A stretch of 64,000 nucleotides of DNA from Parahoeflea olei (lineage in GTDB: Bacteria; Pseudomonadota; Alphaproteobacteria; Rhizobiales; Rhizobiaceae): positions 1 to 64,000 of the forward strand of contig NZ_LQZT01000042.1 in the NCBI RefSeq assembly GCF_001703635.1, read 5' to 3'. The notes under the pieces were generated by a model, which saw only the letters and a program-made list of their open reading frames with translations, searched no databases and was not told the origin of the DNA. The translations under genes were made by a program, and so were the position numbers. Every line of letters starts with the position of its first letter. Position 1 is the stretch's first letter. This document shows positions 25,763-35,545 of this stretch, in pieces.

Positions 25763-26662
25763 TCAAAAACTCGGCGGTTTCAGCCCGTGCGCCCGCATCG
25801 CGGCGATCACGGTGTTGGCCATCAGCATGGCGATGGTCATGGGGCCCACCCCGCCGGGGACGGGGGTGATGGTGGAGGCCACGTCCGCGCATTCGGCGAA
25901 GGCGACGTCGCCGACGAGGCGGGTCTTGCCTGGCCCACGTTCGGGGGCGTCGATGCGGTTGATGCCGACGTCGATGACGGTAGCGCCGGGCTTGACCCAG
26001 TCCGCCTTGACCATCTGCGGGCGGCCGACGGCGGCGACCAGGATGTCGGCGTTGCGGCAGACGGCGGGGAGATCCTTGGTGCGCGAATGCGCGGTGGTCA
26101 CGGTGGCGTTGGCGGCGAGCAGAAGCGCTGCCATCGGCTTGCCGAACAGGTTGGAGCGGCCGATCACCACGGCGTTGAGGCCCGACAGATCGGGGCCGTG
26201 GGTCTGGCGCACGAACAGCATGGCGCCGGCGGGGGTGCAGGAGATGAGCCCGCCCTCGAGATCGCCGGTCATCAGCTTTCCGGCATTGACGACATGCAGG
26301 CCGTCGACATCCTTTTCCGGCCGGATCGACTGGATCACGGCGTCGCTGTCGAGATGGGTGGGCAGCGGCAATTGCACGAGGATGCCGTGGATTTCGGGAT
26401 CGTCGTTCAAGGTGGCCACCAGCGCCTCGAGATCGGCCTGCGAGGTTTCGGCGGGCAGCGTGTGCTGCACCGACTTGAAGCCGCACTGCTTGGCCATGCG
26501 GCTTTTCGACGAGACATAGACATGGGAGGCCGGATCGTCGCCGACGATCACCACCGCAAGCCCCGGCCGCGCCCCGGTCTGCGCCTCGAGCGCCGCACTG
26601 GCCGCCGTCACCTGCGCGATCACATCCGCCGAAACGGCCTTGCCGTCGATTACGCTCGCCAT
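25763..26662 (-). CDS. folD: Methylenetetrahydrofolate dehydrogenase / cyclohydrolase
   Basis: This 299-residue bifunctional cytosolic enzyme interconverts 5,10-methylene- and 10-formyl-tetrahydrofolate. The catalytic segment YVSSKSRMAKQCG (about residues 49-61), QLPLPTHLDSDAV, PEKDVDGLHVVNAGKL, the NADP-binding VVIGRSNLFGKPMA and the C-terminal PVPGGVGPMTIAML are all present. The start at 26662 gives the conserved MASVIDGKAVSADVI N terminus. It is monocistronic, between the low-GC insertion and the polysaccharide genes. Confidence 0.96.
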   Translation of the reverse strand: MASVIDGKAVSADVIAQVTAASAALEAQTGARPGLAVVIVGDDPASHVYVSSKSRMAKQCGFKSVQHTLPAETSQADLEALVATLNDDPEIHGILVQLPLPTHLDSDAVIQSIRPEKDVDGLHVVNAGKLMTGDLEGGLISCTPAGAMLFVRQTHGPDLSGLNAVVIGRSNLFGKPMAALLLAANATVTTAHSRTKDLPAVCRNADILVAAVGRPQMVKADWVKPGATVIDVGINRIDAPERGPGKTRLVGDVAFAECADVASTITPVPGGVGPMTIAMLMANTVIAAMRAHGLKPPSF

Positions 26663-26865
26663 GTCTGATCCTTCCCGGTCCGCAAGCTGCCTCTGCCGAG
26701 GGTCCTGATTCCGGCCCCCGTTTTCGTCCGCGGACCCGCTATGCGTGGTTCCGCCCGGGCCGCACGCGGCACGTCGGCCCGCCGCGGCGGACACTACGAA
26801 ACCTGACGCCGGGCCCGATAGCCTCTTTGCGTCCTTCGGTGTCAAAAAACAACCCGGGATGATGC

Positions 26866-29835
26866 TCAGCCGCGGCGGCGCGACGCGCCGTAGCCGGCGA
26901 TGCGCGCGCGCAAGGCATCCATGTCGCGACGGATGCGGTCGACCGCCTCCCCGCGCACCGGCAGCGTGCGGGCAAAGGAGGGCGCCGGCGCGAAACCGGG
27001 GCCGGCGGGTGCGAAGCTGGGGCCGGCGGGCGCATGGGCCGGGGCAAGGCCGGGGACCGGCGCCACGCCATGGGGCGTGCGGAAGCCGGGCGCTGTAAAG
27101 CCGGATGCGGCAAAGGCCGCGGGGGGCGTGCGCCAGGTTTCGGCCGACCCGTGGGACGGTGCCGGATCGCCGTCCGCCGCGAAGCCGGGCTGCGCCCGCG
27201 GCGGCACCGGGGCCTGACCCCAGCCGGCCGCATAACCGGCGGACGTGCCATAGGGCTGAGCGGGCGCCGCCGGCGGGTAAGGGGCCGGCGGATAAGACGG
27301 ATGCGCCGGGGCGGCGGCGGGCCATGTCTGCGACGCAGACAGCGGCGGCTCTGCGTAACCCGGCGCGGCGGCCTGCGGCCAGGGCGCGGGCTCTGCCGGA
27401 TACGCCGGGGCGCCCCCATGGCCGTGGTCGCCATGGGTAGATCCGGCATAGCGGGGTGCGGCAAACCCGGGCGCGGCATGCGGCGCGGGCGCGGCGTGCT
27501 CAGGGGCGGCGGCATGCAGACCCGCCGCCGCAACGGAGGACCAGCCCGGCGGGGGCATGGTCTGCGTTGCGGCGGCCGGGACAGGCGCGATGTCCGAGGC
27601 GGCGGACTCCGGCCGGGTTTGAACGGCAGCAGCTGAATGTTCCTGCGCGCGCGGCGCGGCGAAGGCGGGCGCGGTGGCCTGATCGGCGGCGCGGTCGAAC
27701 TCCGTGACGGATGCCCGGGTGTTCTCGGCGTGGCTGTTGCGGGACGGACCGCCCGACGGCGGGCGCGGGCCGGGATCGGGGTCGACCGGATAGTCCTCGA
27801 AGGGGCGCGCCTGGAAGCGGGCGCGAACGGAGCCGGCATTGTAGGCGCGGATGCTCTCGAAGGCGCCGGCCAGCAGCGCCAGGCCGATGCCCGCGAACAG
27901 GCCGGCAAACAGCCCGCCGATGGCAATCAGCTTGCGCGACGGCCCCATCGGCTGCAGCGCGGGTTCGGCCGGCGAGATCACGCGGATGTTGCGGGTGGAG
28001 AGGTTCGAGCGCTCGGAGGTCTCGCGCGAGCGGCTGAGAAAGGCCTCGTAGATGCCGCGGGTGGCGGCGGCCTTGCGCTCGAGTTCGCGCAGCGTGACGA
28101 ATTCGACCGACTGGTCCATGGCCCGGCTTTTCGCCACCGCCATCTGGCTTGCCAGTTCCTGCTCGGTCTCCACCGCGCGCTGCAGCTCGGTCTGCGAGCT
28201 GGCGACGATGCGGCGCAGTTCGGCGCTGATTTCGTTGCGGATGGTGTCGAGCGAGGATTTGGCGGCGATATAGCGCGGATGCCGCGGCCCGAGCCCGGTG
28301 GCGAGCGAATCCGCGCTCGCCTTGGTCTCGGTGTATTGTTTGCGCAGCTCGGTCAGGTTGGTCGACAGCAGCTCCTCCGGAAAGGCGCCGGAGAGCACGT
28401 CGTCGATATTGACCTTGGCGAGGTTGTTGGCCTTGACCCGGATGCCGACCTTCATGGCCCGGGCATTGGCGAGCTGGTCGCTCAGCGCCAGGATCACCTT
28501 GTCGTCGATATACTGGCCGCCGACGCCGACCAGGCCGTTTTCGGCCTTGAACTTTTCCACCGCGCGCTCGGCGGCGTCGAGATCGGCGCGCAGCGCGTTG
28601 AGCCGGTTGTCGATCGAGACCGAGGTGCGCTCGAGCAGGTTCGACTGCGCCCGGCCTTCGGAATCGAGATAGGTCTCGACGATCCGGTTGGCGATCAGCG
28701 CCGACTTGTCGGCGTCGCGCGAGGTGACGCCGACGATGATGACGAAGGTCTTGGCGTCACGGGAGACGCTGAGCGAATCGCGCAGCTTCTCGAGCGCCTT
28801 CTGCTCGGACTCCGGGGGGCCGCCCGCACCCGTGACCAGTTCCTTGATCAGCGCGATGCCGCCGGAAATCCCGCCTTTGGACAGGGAGCCGTTGAACTCC
28901 GGATCGCGCTCCAGACCCAGATCGGTGACGACCTTTTCGAGCACGCTGGTCGAGGACAGGATTTGCAGCTGGCTGTCGGTGATGGCGAGCATCGCCTCGG
29001 TGGACAGCTGCTGATTGCGGATGTCGTCCTCGGTGACGCGGACCTCGCGCGGATCGATGAACAGCCGGCTTTCGGCATAATAGCGGTGCGGCGTCGACAG
29101 CGCGACCGCCACGCCGAGAACGGCGCCGAGGATCGCGGCGGCGGCGATGTGCTTGCGGTAGCGAACCACCGCCTGCACCAGGATCGAGGCGTCGAGCAAG
29201 GGACGCTCGGCATCGCCGCCCGCCGGCGCGGACCAACGGTAAGGCTCTTGCCGGCGCCGGTCGTAGCGGGGCGCCGCGGGGTCATCGCCGTCCCAGGAGG
29301 AGACGGTCCCGGCGGATTGCGGGCGATGCTCGGGGGCCGGGGGTACTGGCGGGGGTGCTGGCGCCTCGGCCCGGGCGGCCAAAGGTTCCGGGGACGGTTC
29401 GCCGGCAGGCTCCCGGCCGCGCGGCGGCACGGCGCCGATCAGGCGCGCGATCCGGTCGCCGAACCGCAGGTCCTGCGCTGCGGGGCCGGGCCGATTGCCC
29501 GGTTCGTTCCGCGCTTCAGAGGCCGGTTCCGGGGACGGGCGCGGGGCGGCGGCAGGCCCGGGCGATGCGACCGCGGGCCGATCGGATGCGGCGGGGCGCT
29601 GGGGAACATAGTCGGCGGTGGAGAGCCGCGGGCTGCGCGCCGGCGGCGTGGACAGGAGCGAGGGCGCGGGACGGCGGACGCCGGATGCACCGCCGGACGC
29701 GGGCGCGCGCATGCCCGGACCGTCAGGCGCACCGGCCGGCGCGGCGGAATCCTCGCCGGCATGGTCGAGCAGCGAACCCCGGCGGGCGGGAGGCCTGCGG
29801 TCTTTGGTGGAATCGCTCATATCCGGATTGGCCAT
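26866..29835 (-). CDS. Wzz/GNVR chain-length determinant with long disordered ends
   Basis: This 989-residue inner-membrane protein of the polysaccharide co-polymerase family has a membrane segment at about 228-248, then the Wzz signature PHRYYAESRLFIDPREVRV, a long periplasmic coiled-coil region, and a second membrane segment at about 635-657 preceded by the Pro-containing SPAEPALQPMGPSRK. It lacks the tyrosine-kinase Walker domain of ExoP-type proteins. Residues 1-200 and 680-989 are Pro/Ala/Gly-rich and probably disordered, an unusual amount for the family. It would set surface-polysaccharide length, acting with the flippase encoded divergently. The start could also be the ATG five codons later. 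Confidence 0.85.
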   Translation of the reverse strand: MANPDMSDSTKDRRPPARRGSLLDHAGEDSAAPAGAPDGPGMRAPASGGASGVRRPAPSLLSTPPARSPRLSTADYVPQRPAASDRPAVASPGPAAAPRPSPEPASEARNEPGNRPGPAAQDLRFGDRIARLIGAVPPRGREPAGEPSPEPLAARAEAPAPPPVPPAPEHRPQSAGTVSSWDGDDPAAPRYDRRRQEPYRWSAPAGGDAERPLLDASILVQAVVRYRKHIAAAAILGAVLGVAVALSTPHRYYAESRLFIDPREVRVTEDDIRNQQLSTEAMLAITDSQLQILSSTSVLEKVVTDLGLERDPEFNGSLSKGGISGGIALIKELVTGAGGPPESEQKALEKLRDSLSVSRDAKTFVIIVGVTSRDADKSALIANRIVETYLDSEGRAQSNLLERTSVSIDNRLNALRADLDAAERAVEKFKAENGLVGVGGQYIDDKVILALSDQLANARAMKVGIRVKANNLAKVNIDDVLSGAFPEELLSTNLTELRKQYTETKASADSLATGLGPRHPRYIAAKSSLDTIRNEISAELRRIVASSQTELQRAVETEQELASQMAVAKSRAMDQSVEFVTLRELERKAAATRGIYEAFLSRSRETSERSNLSTRNIRVISPAEPALQPMGPSRKLIAIGGLFAGLFAGIGLALLAGAFESIRAYNAGSVRARFQARPFEDYPVDPDPGPRPPSGGPSRNSHAENTRASVTEFDRAADQATAPAFAAPRAQEHSAAAVQTRPESAASDIAPVPAAATQTMPPPGWSSVAAAGLHAAAPEHAAPAPHAAPGFAAPRYAGSTHGDHGHGGAPAYPAEPAPWPQAAAPGYAEPPLSASQTWPAAAPAHPSYPPAPYPPAAPAQPYGTSAGYAAGWGQAPVPPRAQPGFAADGDPAPSHGSAETWRTPPAAFAASGFTAPGFRTPHGVAPVPGLAPAHAPAGPSFAPAGPGFAPAPSFARTLPVRGEAVDRIRRDMDALRARIAGYGASRRRG

Positions 29836-30085
29836 CCTTGCTGGCGCGTTAGCAACTTTCCCGAAGCAAGCTATTAATTCATGGGTAACAAATCGTTAAT
29901 TTCGGACGGCCAGTGCCCGATCCGGCAAATTATTCCGGCAATTCCCCTCCCCCGGGCAAGCCTGCGAAACCCCGGCTGCTCCAGCCGTCGCGGCGATCAA
30001 ACGCCGGGTTAACACATTGAGAGTATGACGTGAGGACTGAAACGGGGATCGCGGACCGCCGCGATCCACTCCTGACACGGTGTAC

Positions 30086-31351
30086 ATGCGCGCTCGCCTG
30101 AAGAATTTCACCCGCGATCACAGCGGCTCGATCCGCGCCTATCTGTCCATGGTGGGCGGATCGGCGGGGCGGCTGGTGATTTCGCTGGTGTATTTCATCG
30201 CCATCGCCAACACGCTGTCGATCAGCGCGTTCGGGCTGTTCGCCACCGCCTCGGCCTGCGGCATCATGCTGTCGCGGCTTTTAGCCTTCGGCTTCGTCTC
30301 GCCGCTCTACCGGATCGCCACCGTCAAGCCGCGCCTGCTCGGCACCTACACCGCGGGCTTCCTGGGCGGCATGGTGCTGTCGATCCCGCTGATCGCGCTG
30401 GCGGCCTGGCTCGTGCATGCGCTGGTGTTCGCGGGCGAAATGGACGCCGTCACCTATGGCAAGATCATCCTGTCGGAAGTGCTGTGCTGGCGGCTGATGG
30501 AGATCGCGGTGATCGTCAGCTACGGCGTCAACCGCTTTACCGCGGGCTCGGTGCTGGTGGTGATCGCCACCTCCTTCAAGACCGTGGCGGCGGTGCTGTT
30601 CTCGTGGCTGACCGAGGGATCGCTGGAAGTCTGGGCGACCTATTACCTCATCGCCAACGATCTGGCGGCGATCGTCGCGGTTATGTTCTTCTATCCCCGG
30701 GTCAGGCTGCGCTGGAAGCCGGTGCTCTATCTCAGGCGCTGGGCGGACGCGGTGTCGGTGGCCGGCGCCGAGATGCTGTTCTACGTGCAGTCCGAACTCG
30801 ACAAGGTGCTGGTGCTCTCGCTCGGCGGCCCGGCGGCGGCGGGGGTCTATGCCATGATCATGCGGCTGGTGGACCTGACCGCGCTGCCGGTGCGCGCCTT
30901 CCTCACGGTGCTGACCCAGCGGCTGATGCGCAGCGCCAGCATGATCACCTCGCTCCGGAACAGGGTGCTGCTCGAAGCCGCCGTGGCGGCGGTGTCGACC
31001 GCCGGCCTGCTGGCGATGGCGGGCTTCCTGTGGATCTTTCCCAACGCGCTCGGGGCCAATGTGGCCGAGGCGGCGCCGCTGCTGATCCTGGTGGCGCTGG
31101 TGCCGGCGTTCCGCAACCTGATCGAATACCAGTCCGAGCTTCTCTATGCGACCGGCCGCACCTTCATCCGCATGCTGGTGCTGGCCTCGCTGGCCGGGTC
31201 CAAGGCGGTGCTGCTCGCGGCGGTGCTCACCGGCGGGTTCGACACGCCGGTCTGGGTCGGCCTGCTCAATGCGGCCTTCCTGGTGCTCTATCTCCAGTCG
31301 GCACTGATCACCTACCGGATGCTCCGGTCAATCAAGAAACGGCCGATCTGA
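30086..31351 (+). CDS. Polysaccharide flippase (Wzx-like membrane protein)
   Basis: This 421-residue protein has about a dozen hydrophobic helices and few charged loops, consistent with the MATE/Wzx-type polysaccharide transporter superfamily. The opening SIRAYLSMVGGSAGRLVISL and the central FYVQSELDKVLVLSLGGPAA are typical of oligosaccharide flippases. It would move lipid-linked repeat units across the inner membrane. ATG 30086 is preferred over a GTG two codons earlier. It is divergent from the Wzz-like gene across a 250-base AT-rich region and convergent with the DUF6492-type gene, whose stop is 18 bases away. Confidence 0.8.
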   Translation: MRARLKNFTRDHSGSIRAYLSMVGGSAGRLVISLVYFIAIANTLSISAFGLFATASACGIMLSRLLAFGFVSPLYRIATVKPRLLGTYTAGFLGGMVLSIPLIALAAWLVHALVFAGEMDAVTYGKIILSEVLCWRLMEIAVIVSYGVNRFTAGSVLVVIATSFKTVAAVLFSWLTEGSLEVWATYYLIANDLAAIVAVMFFYPRVRLRWKPVLYLRRWADAVSVAGAEMLFYVQSELDKVLVLSLGGPAAAGVYAMIMRLVDLTALPVRAFLTVLTQRLMRSASMITSLRNRVLLEAAVAAVSTAGLLAMAGFLWIFPNALGANVAEAAPLLILVALVPAFRNLIEYQSELLYATGRTFIRMLVLASLAGSKAVLLAAVLTGGFDTPVWVGLLNAAFLVLYLQSALITYRMLRSIKKRPI

Positions 31352-31369
31352 GCGGCTGGCGCCGGCGCC

Positions 31370-32248
31370 TCAGTCGGGCGTGACGGAAAAGGCCGCACGG
31401 CGGATATCCGCGAGCGAATGATCGACGAAGGACTGGACGCCGACGGCGACCTGGTCGGGCCCCAGACCGCGCATGAAACTTGCCAGGCCTTCCGGCGTCT
31501 GCGGGAAGGTTTCGCGGAACCACAGCACATGCGCGAGCGAGCGCGGATCGGGATAGTGGCCGGCGCCGCCCAGGACCTCGTCGACGAAGCGGCCATAGAT
31601 CATGCATTCGGAAATGTCGCGGGAGGAAATCACCGCCCGCACCCAGTTGCGGCCGGTATGCGCCTCGATATGGTCGAGCAGCGCGCGCGCGCTGTCGGTG
31701 CGCCAGGCGATGAAGGTGGAAATATAGTCGTGGGCGGGCTCCGGCCGGAGCGGCAGCCCGAGAAGCCGGCCGGCATGGGCGAGCCAGGCGAGATGGCCGA
31801 GCCTGGTCTTCTGCGCGCCGTTGTCGACGCGGAACAGCCTGAGGCGGTTGCCGTCCCACATGCTGGCGGGATCGAAGGGGCGCACCATCACCACGTCGGA
31901 ATCGATCGACAGCAGCGCATCGGCCTCGACATGGCGCGCCATCGCGAGCCGGCGCAGCTGCTGCACGTGCCAGCCGCGGAGCGGCGCCGAAAACGGGCTC
32001 AGCCAGATCCGCCGCCGGCCCAGGCTCGAGGGATCGGGAAACGCCCTGAGCCAGCCGGGCAACAGCTCGGCCTCGCTGATCACCCGGCGTTGCGGCCCTT
32101 CGAGCGCGCGGAAACGGGCGACATCGGCACGTTCGACCAGCAGGACATGCTGCCAGTCGCCGCGCATGAACCGGTCCATGCTTTCGCACAACAGCGCGCA
32201 GCGGTCGTAGTCGCCGGCATAGGAGGCGGTCATGACGGCTGTTTTCAT
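31370..32248 (-). CDS. DUF6492-type putative glycosyltransferase
   Basis: This 292-residue soluble protein begins MKTAVMTASYAGDYDRCALL. It contains LRGWHVQQLRRLAMAR and the acidic stretch LLSIDSDVVMVRPFD, a DxD-like metal and nucleotide-sugar site. This matches proteins grouped as DUF6492, GT-A-like and common in polysaccharide loci. The exact sugar is unknown. The ATG at 32248 gives the family-typical N terminus, though the ribosome site is weak. It lies 43 bases after the WecG-type gene and is probably cotranscribed with it. Confidence 0.68.
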   Translation of the reverse strand: MKTAVMTASYAGDYDRCALLCESMDRFMRGDWQHVLLVERADVARFRALEGPQRRVISEAELLPGWLRAFPDPSSLGRRRIWLSPFSAPLRGWHVQQLRRLAMARHVEADALLSIDSDVVMVRPFDPASMWDGNRLRLFRVDNGAQKTRLGHLAWLAHAGRLLGLPLRPEPAHDYISTFIAWRTDSARALLDHIEAHTGRNWVRAVISSRDISECMIYGRFVDEVLGGAGHYPDPRSLAHVLWFRETFPQTPEGLASFMRGLGPDQVAVGVQSFVDHSLADIRRAAFSVTPD

Positions 32249-32291
32249 GCGGGCACCGTTGGATTTGACCGAAATGGCTCGTGCGCGAAAC

Positions 32292-33077
32292 TCAGGCGGG
32301 AACCTGGCGATCGCGCAGCCCCCCGCCAAACTTGTAGCGGAAGACGTGGAACAGGAAAACCGGATTGCCGACAATATAGCGGTACCACAGCCGCGACGGC
32401 TCCTGGATCAGGCGCCAGACCCATTCGAGCCGCATGTTGCGGACCGAAAGCGGTGCGCGCGGCACCGCGCCGGAGACGAAATCGAACAGCGCGCCGACGC
32501 CGAAGACCAGCCGGCCGTGACCGGGACGGAGATGGGTGTCGATCCAGATCTCCTGCTGCGGGGTTCCCATCGCCACCAGCGTGATGTCCGGGTCGATCTC
32601 GGCGAGCCGCGCGAGGACGGCGGAACTGTCGGCCTTGTCGAAATAGCCGTCGGCAACCGCGTGGAAGCTGTGCCAGGGCGTGAGCGCCCGGAACTTCGCG
32701 AGCGCGCCGGCGAGCATTTCGGGCCGCGCCCCGATCAGCGCCACCTGGAGCGGACGCTCGGCATGCACCAGCAATGCGGGGATCAGGTCGGTGCCGTTCA
32801 GATTGGCGGGAAACGACAGCCCGTGCAGCACACGCGAGGCGATGTCGACGCCGACCCCGTCCGGCAGCACTTCGCTGCGCGTGAGCACGTCGCGATAGGC
32901 CGGATCGCGCATGGCGAGATTGGCGTTGTTGGCGTTGAGGAAGTTGAACACGCGCTGCGGCTGCGGATCGTCGAGACCGAGAACGAGCTCGTCGAGCGCC
33001 TGGCGCCAGCCGAGCGCTGCCACCTGGATGCCGATAATGTCGCGATGCCGCTGCTGTTCCATTGCTCGTGTGTCCAT
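32292..33077 (-). CDS. WecG/TagA/CpsF-family glycosyltransferase
   Basis: This 261-residue GT26 enzyme has the conserved NANNANLAMRDPAYRDVL (about residues 49-66), LPDGVGVDIASR and LVAMGTPQQEIWI (about 167-179). Members transfer N-acetylmannosamine(uronate) or related sugars from UDP donors to lipid-linked acceptors at the membrane's inner face. The C-terminal RLWYRYIVGNPVFLFHVF is typical of the family's membrane-associating end. The precise donor here is unknown. It lies in the surface-polysaccharide block. Confidence 0.88.
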   Translation of the reverse strand: MDTRAMEQQRHRDIIGIQVAALGWRQALDELVLGLDDPQPQRVFNFLNANNANLAMRDPAYRDVLTRSEVLPDGVGVDIASRVLHGLSFPANLNGTDLIPALLVHAERPLQVALIGARPEMLAGALAKFRALTPWHSFHAVADGYFDKADSSAVLARLAEIDPDITLVAMGTPQQEIWIDTHLRPGHGRLVFGVGALFDFVSGAVPRAPLSVRNMRLEWVWRLIQEPSRLWYRYIVGNPVFLFHVFRYKFGGGLRDRQVPA

Positions 33078-33198
33078 TCCAGGCGCCCGTCGGTTGCAGG
33101 GGGCGCCCCTGGCCCGTCCAGATAGAGCTGTTACCAGTTTCTTAACGCGTCCGCACCGGCATTCGGAAAATGCAGTTAAACTGCCGGTTCACCATCCG

Positions 33199-34371
33199 TT
33201 AACCCTGTTTGCCGCAGCGCGCCAGGCCCCGGGCCAGGGCTTCGCCGAGCCCCGCGAGCTGGGCCGCGTGGAAGGCGCGGCCGTCGAGATCGAGTCCCTC
33301 GCCCGCACGCGAGCGCGCAACGGTCGCGACCAGCGCCGCGGCAAAGGCATCGGGGTCGTCGGCGGCGAGGCAGTTGGACGGCGGCGCGGCAATGCCGCGC
33401 AAGGCGTTGAGGGTCGCCACCGACGGCAATCCCATTTCGAAGGTCTCGATGGTCTTGAGCTGCACGCCGGTGCCGGTGCGCGAGATCAGCGGCACCACGC
33501 GGCAGGAGCGGATGAAGGCACGGGCATCGGCGACACGGCCCAGGAACGAGACATTGCCGGGCGCAGGCGGCGTGTCGCCGCCGGTGGAGCCGGCGATGGC
33601 GATGGAGAAATCGGAGGGCAGCCGCGGCACCACCTCGCCCAGGAACCAATCGAGCCCGGCCCGGTTGGCGGCCCAGGTCCAGGATCCGATCATGCCGGCG
33701 TCGCAAGTGACGGCGCGCGGCGCAGGCCCGTCCGGCGGCGTGATGGAGGTGACGAGCGGCAGCACGGACGAGCGGTCGTCGCCGCCGACCCCGAGCTCCG
33801 CCCGGTCGGCCTCGGCCAGGGTGAAGACATGGCGCGCCAGCGTGCAGAGTTCCCGTTCGAGCTCGGCCAGCAACCGGGCCTCGCGCCGGAACAGGAAGCG
33901 TGTGACCGGACTTGCGGCGCCGGCCGCATTGTCCGCGGCGCTGCGGGCCTCGACATTGTGGGCGACGAACAGGCAGGGCCACTGCCTGAACAGGTCCAGA
34001 AACGCGCCCGGCAGTTGCACCGAATTGAGGATCAGCCCGTCGACCGGGCCAAGGCTTTCGAGCGCCGCCCTAAGATCGGCGGGGCTGGCGGCATGCATCT
34101 TGGCGACCGACACCGGCTCGCCATGGACGAAGGCATCCTTCAGCCACAGCGCCTGCTGCATTCGGGAGACCCGGGCATTGGTGACTTCGAGCCGCCCGAG
34201 CAGGCGGGTCTGCTCCGGCATGTCGGGCTCCTGCCCGGGCTGCAGGAAGCCGATGACCGAGACGCGGTGCCCGGCAAGCCGCACGGCATCGACGATCACC
34301 CGGTTGGCGATGTCATAGCCGGAGGCCGGGGCACGGACGGGAACGAGCGAGGAGACGAAAACGAAATGCAT
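33199..34371 (-). CDS. GT4-type glycosyltransferase
   Basis: This 390-residue GT-B fold enzyme has an N-terminal acceptor domain beginning MHFVFVSSLVPVRAPASGYDIANR and FVAHNVEARSA. Its C-terminal donor domain has FLGRVADARAFIRSCRVVPL and VQLKTIETFEMGLPSVAT, where the Glu of the EX7E-like pattern is expected. It is probably involved in surface-polysaccharide assembly together with its neighbours. It is divergent from the GT2 gene, with 147 bases of shared promoter region. The sugar cannot be told. Confidence 0.8.
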   Translation of the reverse strand: MHFVFVSSLVPVRAPASGYDIANRVIVDAVRLAGHRVSVIGFLQPGQEPDMPEQTRLLGRLEVTNARVSRMQQALWLKDAFVHGEPVSVAKMHAASPADLRAALESLGPVDGLILNSVQLPGAFLDLFRQWPCLFVAHNVEARSAADNAAGAASPVTRFLFRREARLLAELERELCTLARHVFTLAEADRAELGVGGDDRSSVLPLVTSITPPDGPAPRAVTCDAGMIGSWTWAANRAGLDWFLGEVVPRLPSDFSIAIAGSTGGDTPPAPGNVSFLGRVADARAFIRSCRVVPLISRTGTGVQLKTIETFEMGLPSVATLNALRGIAAPPSNCLAADDPDAFAAALVATVARSRAGEGLDLDGRAFHAAQLAGLGEALARGLARCGKQG

Positions 34372-34518
34372 GCGGGGTCCAGGTTCAGTCGAAGGGGCAA
34401 TCTAGCCGATCCACCTGAAAGGCGCATTAAGGCCTCGGTTCAAATGTCGCATCCGATTTTCAGGCAATCTTCAGATTCGTGTGCTTGGATCAGGGTCTCA
34501 CGATGCGGATGCCAGACA

Positions 34519-35508
34519 ATGACCCCTGACCTCGCCCCTGTTTCCGAGCATGCGCGCTCTGCCGGACTGAAACCGGAAGCGGTGCGGGTGGCCGTGACGC
34601 TGCCGACCTTCCGGCGGCCCGACCACCTGATCTCGACACTGGATTCGATCCAGGCCCAGGGCCTCGGCACCGAAGTGGCGGTGATCGTGATGGACAATGA
34701 CGCCGAAGGGCTTGCGGGCGCGGAAGCCGCGGCCGACTGGTTCAAGACCTCTCCGGTGCAGGGCATCGTCATCGTCGCGCACCAGCGCGGCAACTGCCAT
34801 GCCTACAATGCCGGCTGGGAAAAGGCGCTCGCCAGCTTTCCGCGGCTCACCCACATCGCCGTGATCGACGACGACGAGATCGCCGGGCCGGGCTGGATCG
34901 AGGGGCTGATGACGACCGCGCGCAAGACCGGCGCAGACCTGGTCGGCGGACCGCAGATCCCGGTCTTCGCCGACAAGACGCTCGACGGCTGGCGCAGGCA
35001 TCCGGTGTTCACCCCGCATTACCGCGAGACCGGCCCGGTGCCGATCCTGTATTCCTCCGGCAATGTGCTGATCGCGCGCGCGGTGCTCGACATGATGCCG
35101 CGGCCGTTCCTCGACCCGGCGTTCAATTTCATCGGCGGCGGCGACAGCGATTTCTATCGCAGGGCCCGGATCTGCGGCTTCACCTTCGCCTGGTGCGCGG
35201 AGGCGGCGGTGATGGAAACGCTGATGCCGCGGCGGGCCGAATTCTCCTGGCTCAATGCGCGCTCGCTCCGGAACGGCGCGATCTCGTCGATCCTCGAAAA
35301 GCGGCAATCGCCCGGGCTGCAGGGCCGGGTGCGGACATTCGCCAAGTCGCTGGCGCTGCTGGCGGCGGCTCCCTGGCGCGGGCTGAGGCTCGGTCTGAAG
35401 ACCGGCTCGGCGGTGATCGGGCTCTATCACCTGCAGGTGGCGCTCGGCCGGCTGATGGAGGAATTCGGGCTGGTCAACGAGCAGTACCGCAACCCTGAAA
35501 GCAACTGA
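34519..35508 (+). CDS. GT2-family glycosyltransferase
   Basis: This 329-residue GT-A enzyme has an N-terminal VTLPTFRRPDHLISTLDSI, followed by VIVMDND, the metal-binding cluster AVIDDDEIAGPGW and a later FIGGGDSDFYRRA. These are the nucleotide-sugar and acceptor motifs of the family. There is a hydrophobic stretch near the C terminus (SLALLAAAPWRGL) but no clear transmembrane domain. ATG 34519 is the first in-frame codon with a plausible GGA upstream. It is convergent with the flagellar cluster, whose first stop is 38 bases away. Confidence 0.82.
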   Translation: MTPDLAPVSEHARSAGLKPEAVRVAVTLPTFRRPDHLISTLDSIQAQGLGTEVAVIVMDNDAEGLAGAEAAADWFKTSPVQGIVIVAHQRGNCHAYNAGWEKALASFPRLTHIAVIDDDEIAGPGWIEGLMTTARKTGADLVGGPQIPVFADKTLDGWRRHPVFTPHYRETGPVPILYSSGNVLIARAVLDMMPRPFLDPAFNFIGGGDSDFYRRARICGFTFAWCAEAAVMETLMPRRAEFSWLNARSLRNGAISSILEKRQSPGLQGRVRTFAKSLALLAAAPWRGLRLGLKTGSAVIGLYHLQVALGRLMEEFGLVNEQYRNPESN

Positions 35509-35545
35509 GCGCGGCCGGGCCGGCGGCTCGGCGCGCGATTTGGCC

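Noticed and set aside
27637..29877. A 746-residue plus-strand open frame opposite the Wzz gene
   Set aside because: The minus strand carries the clear Wzz signature and membrane segments; the plus frame is low-complexity shadow.
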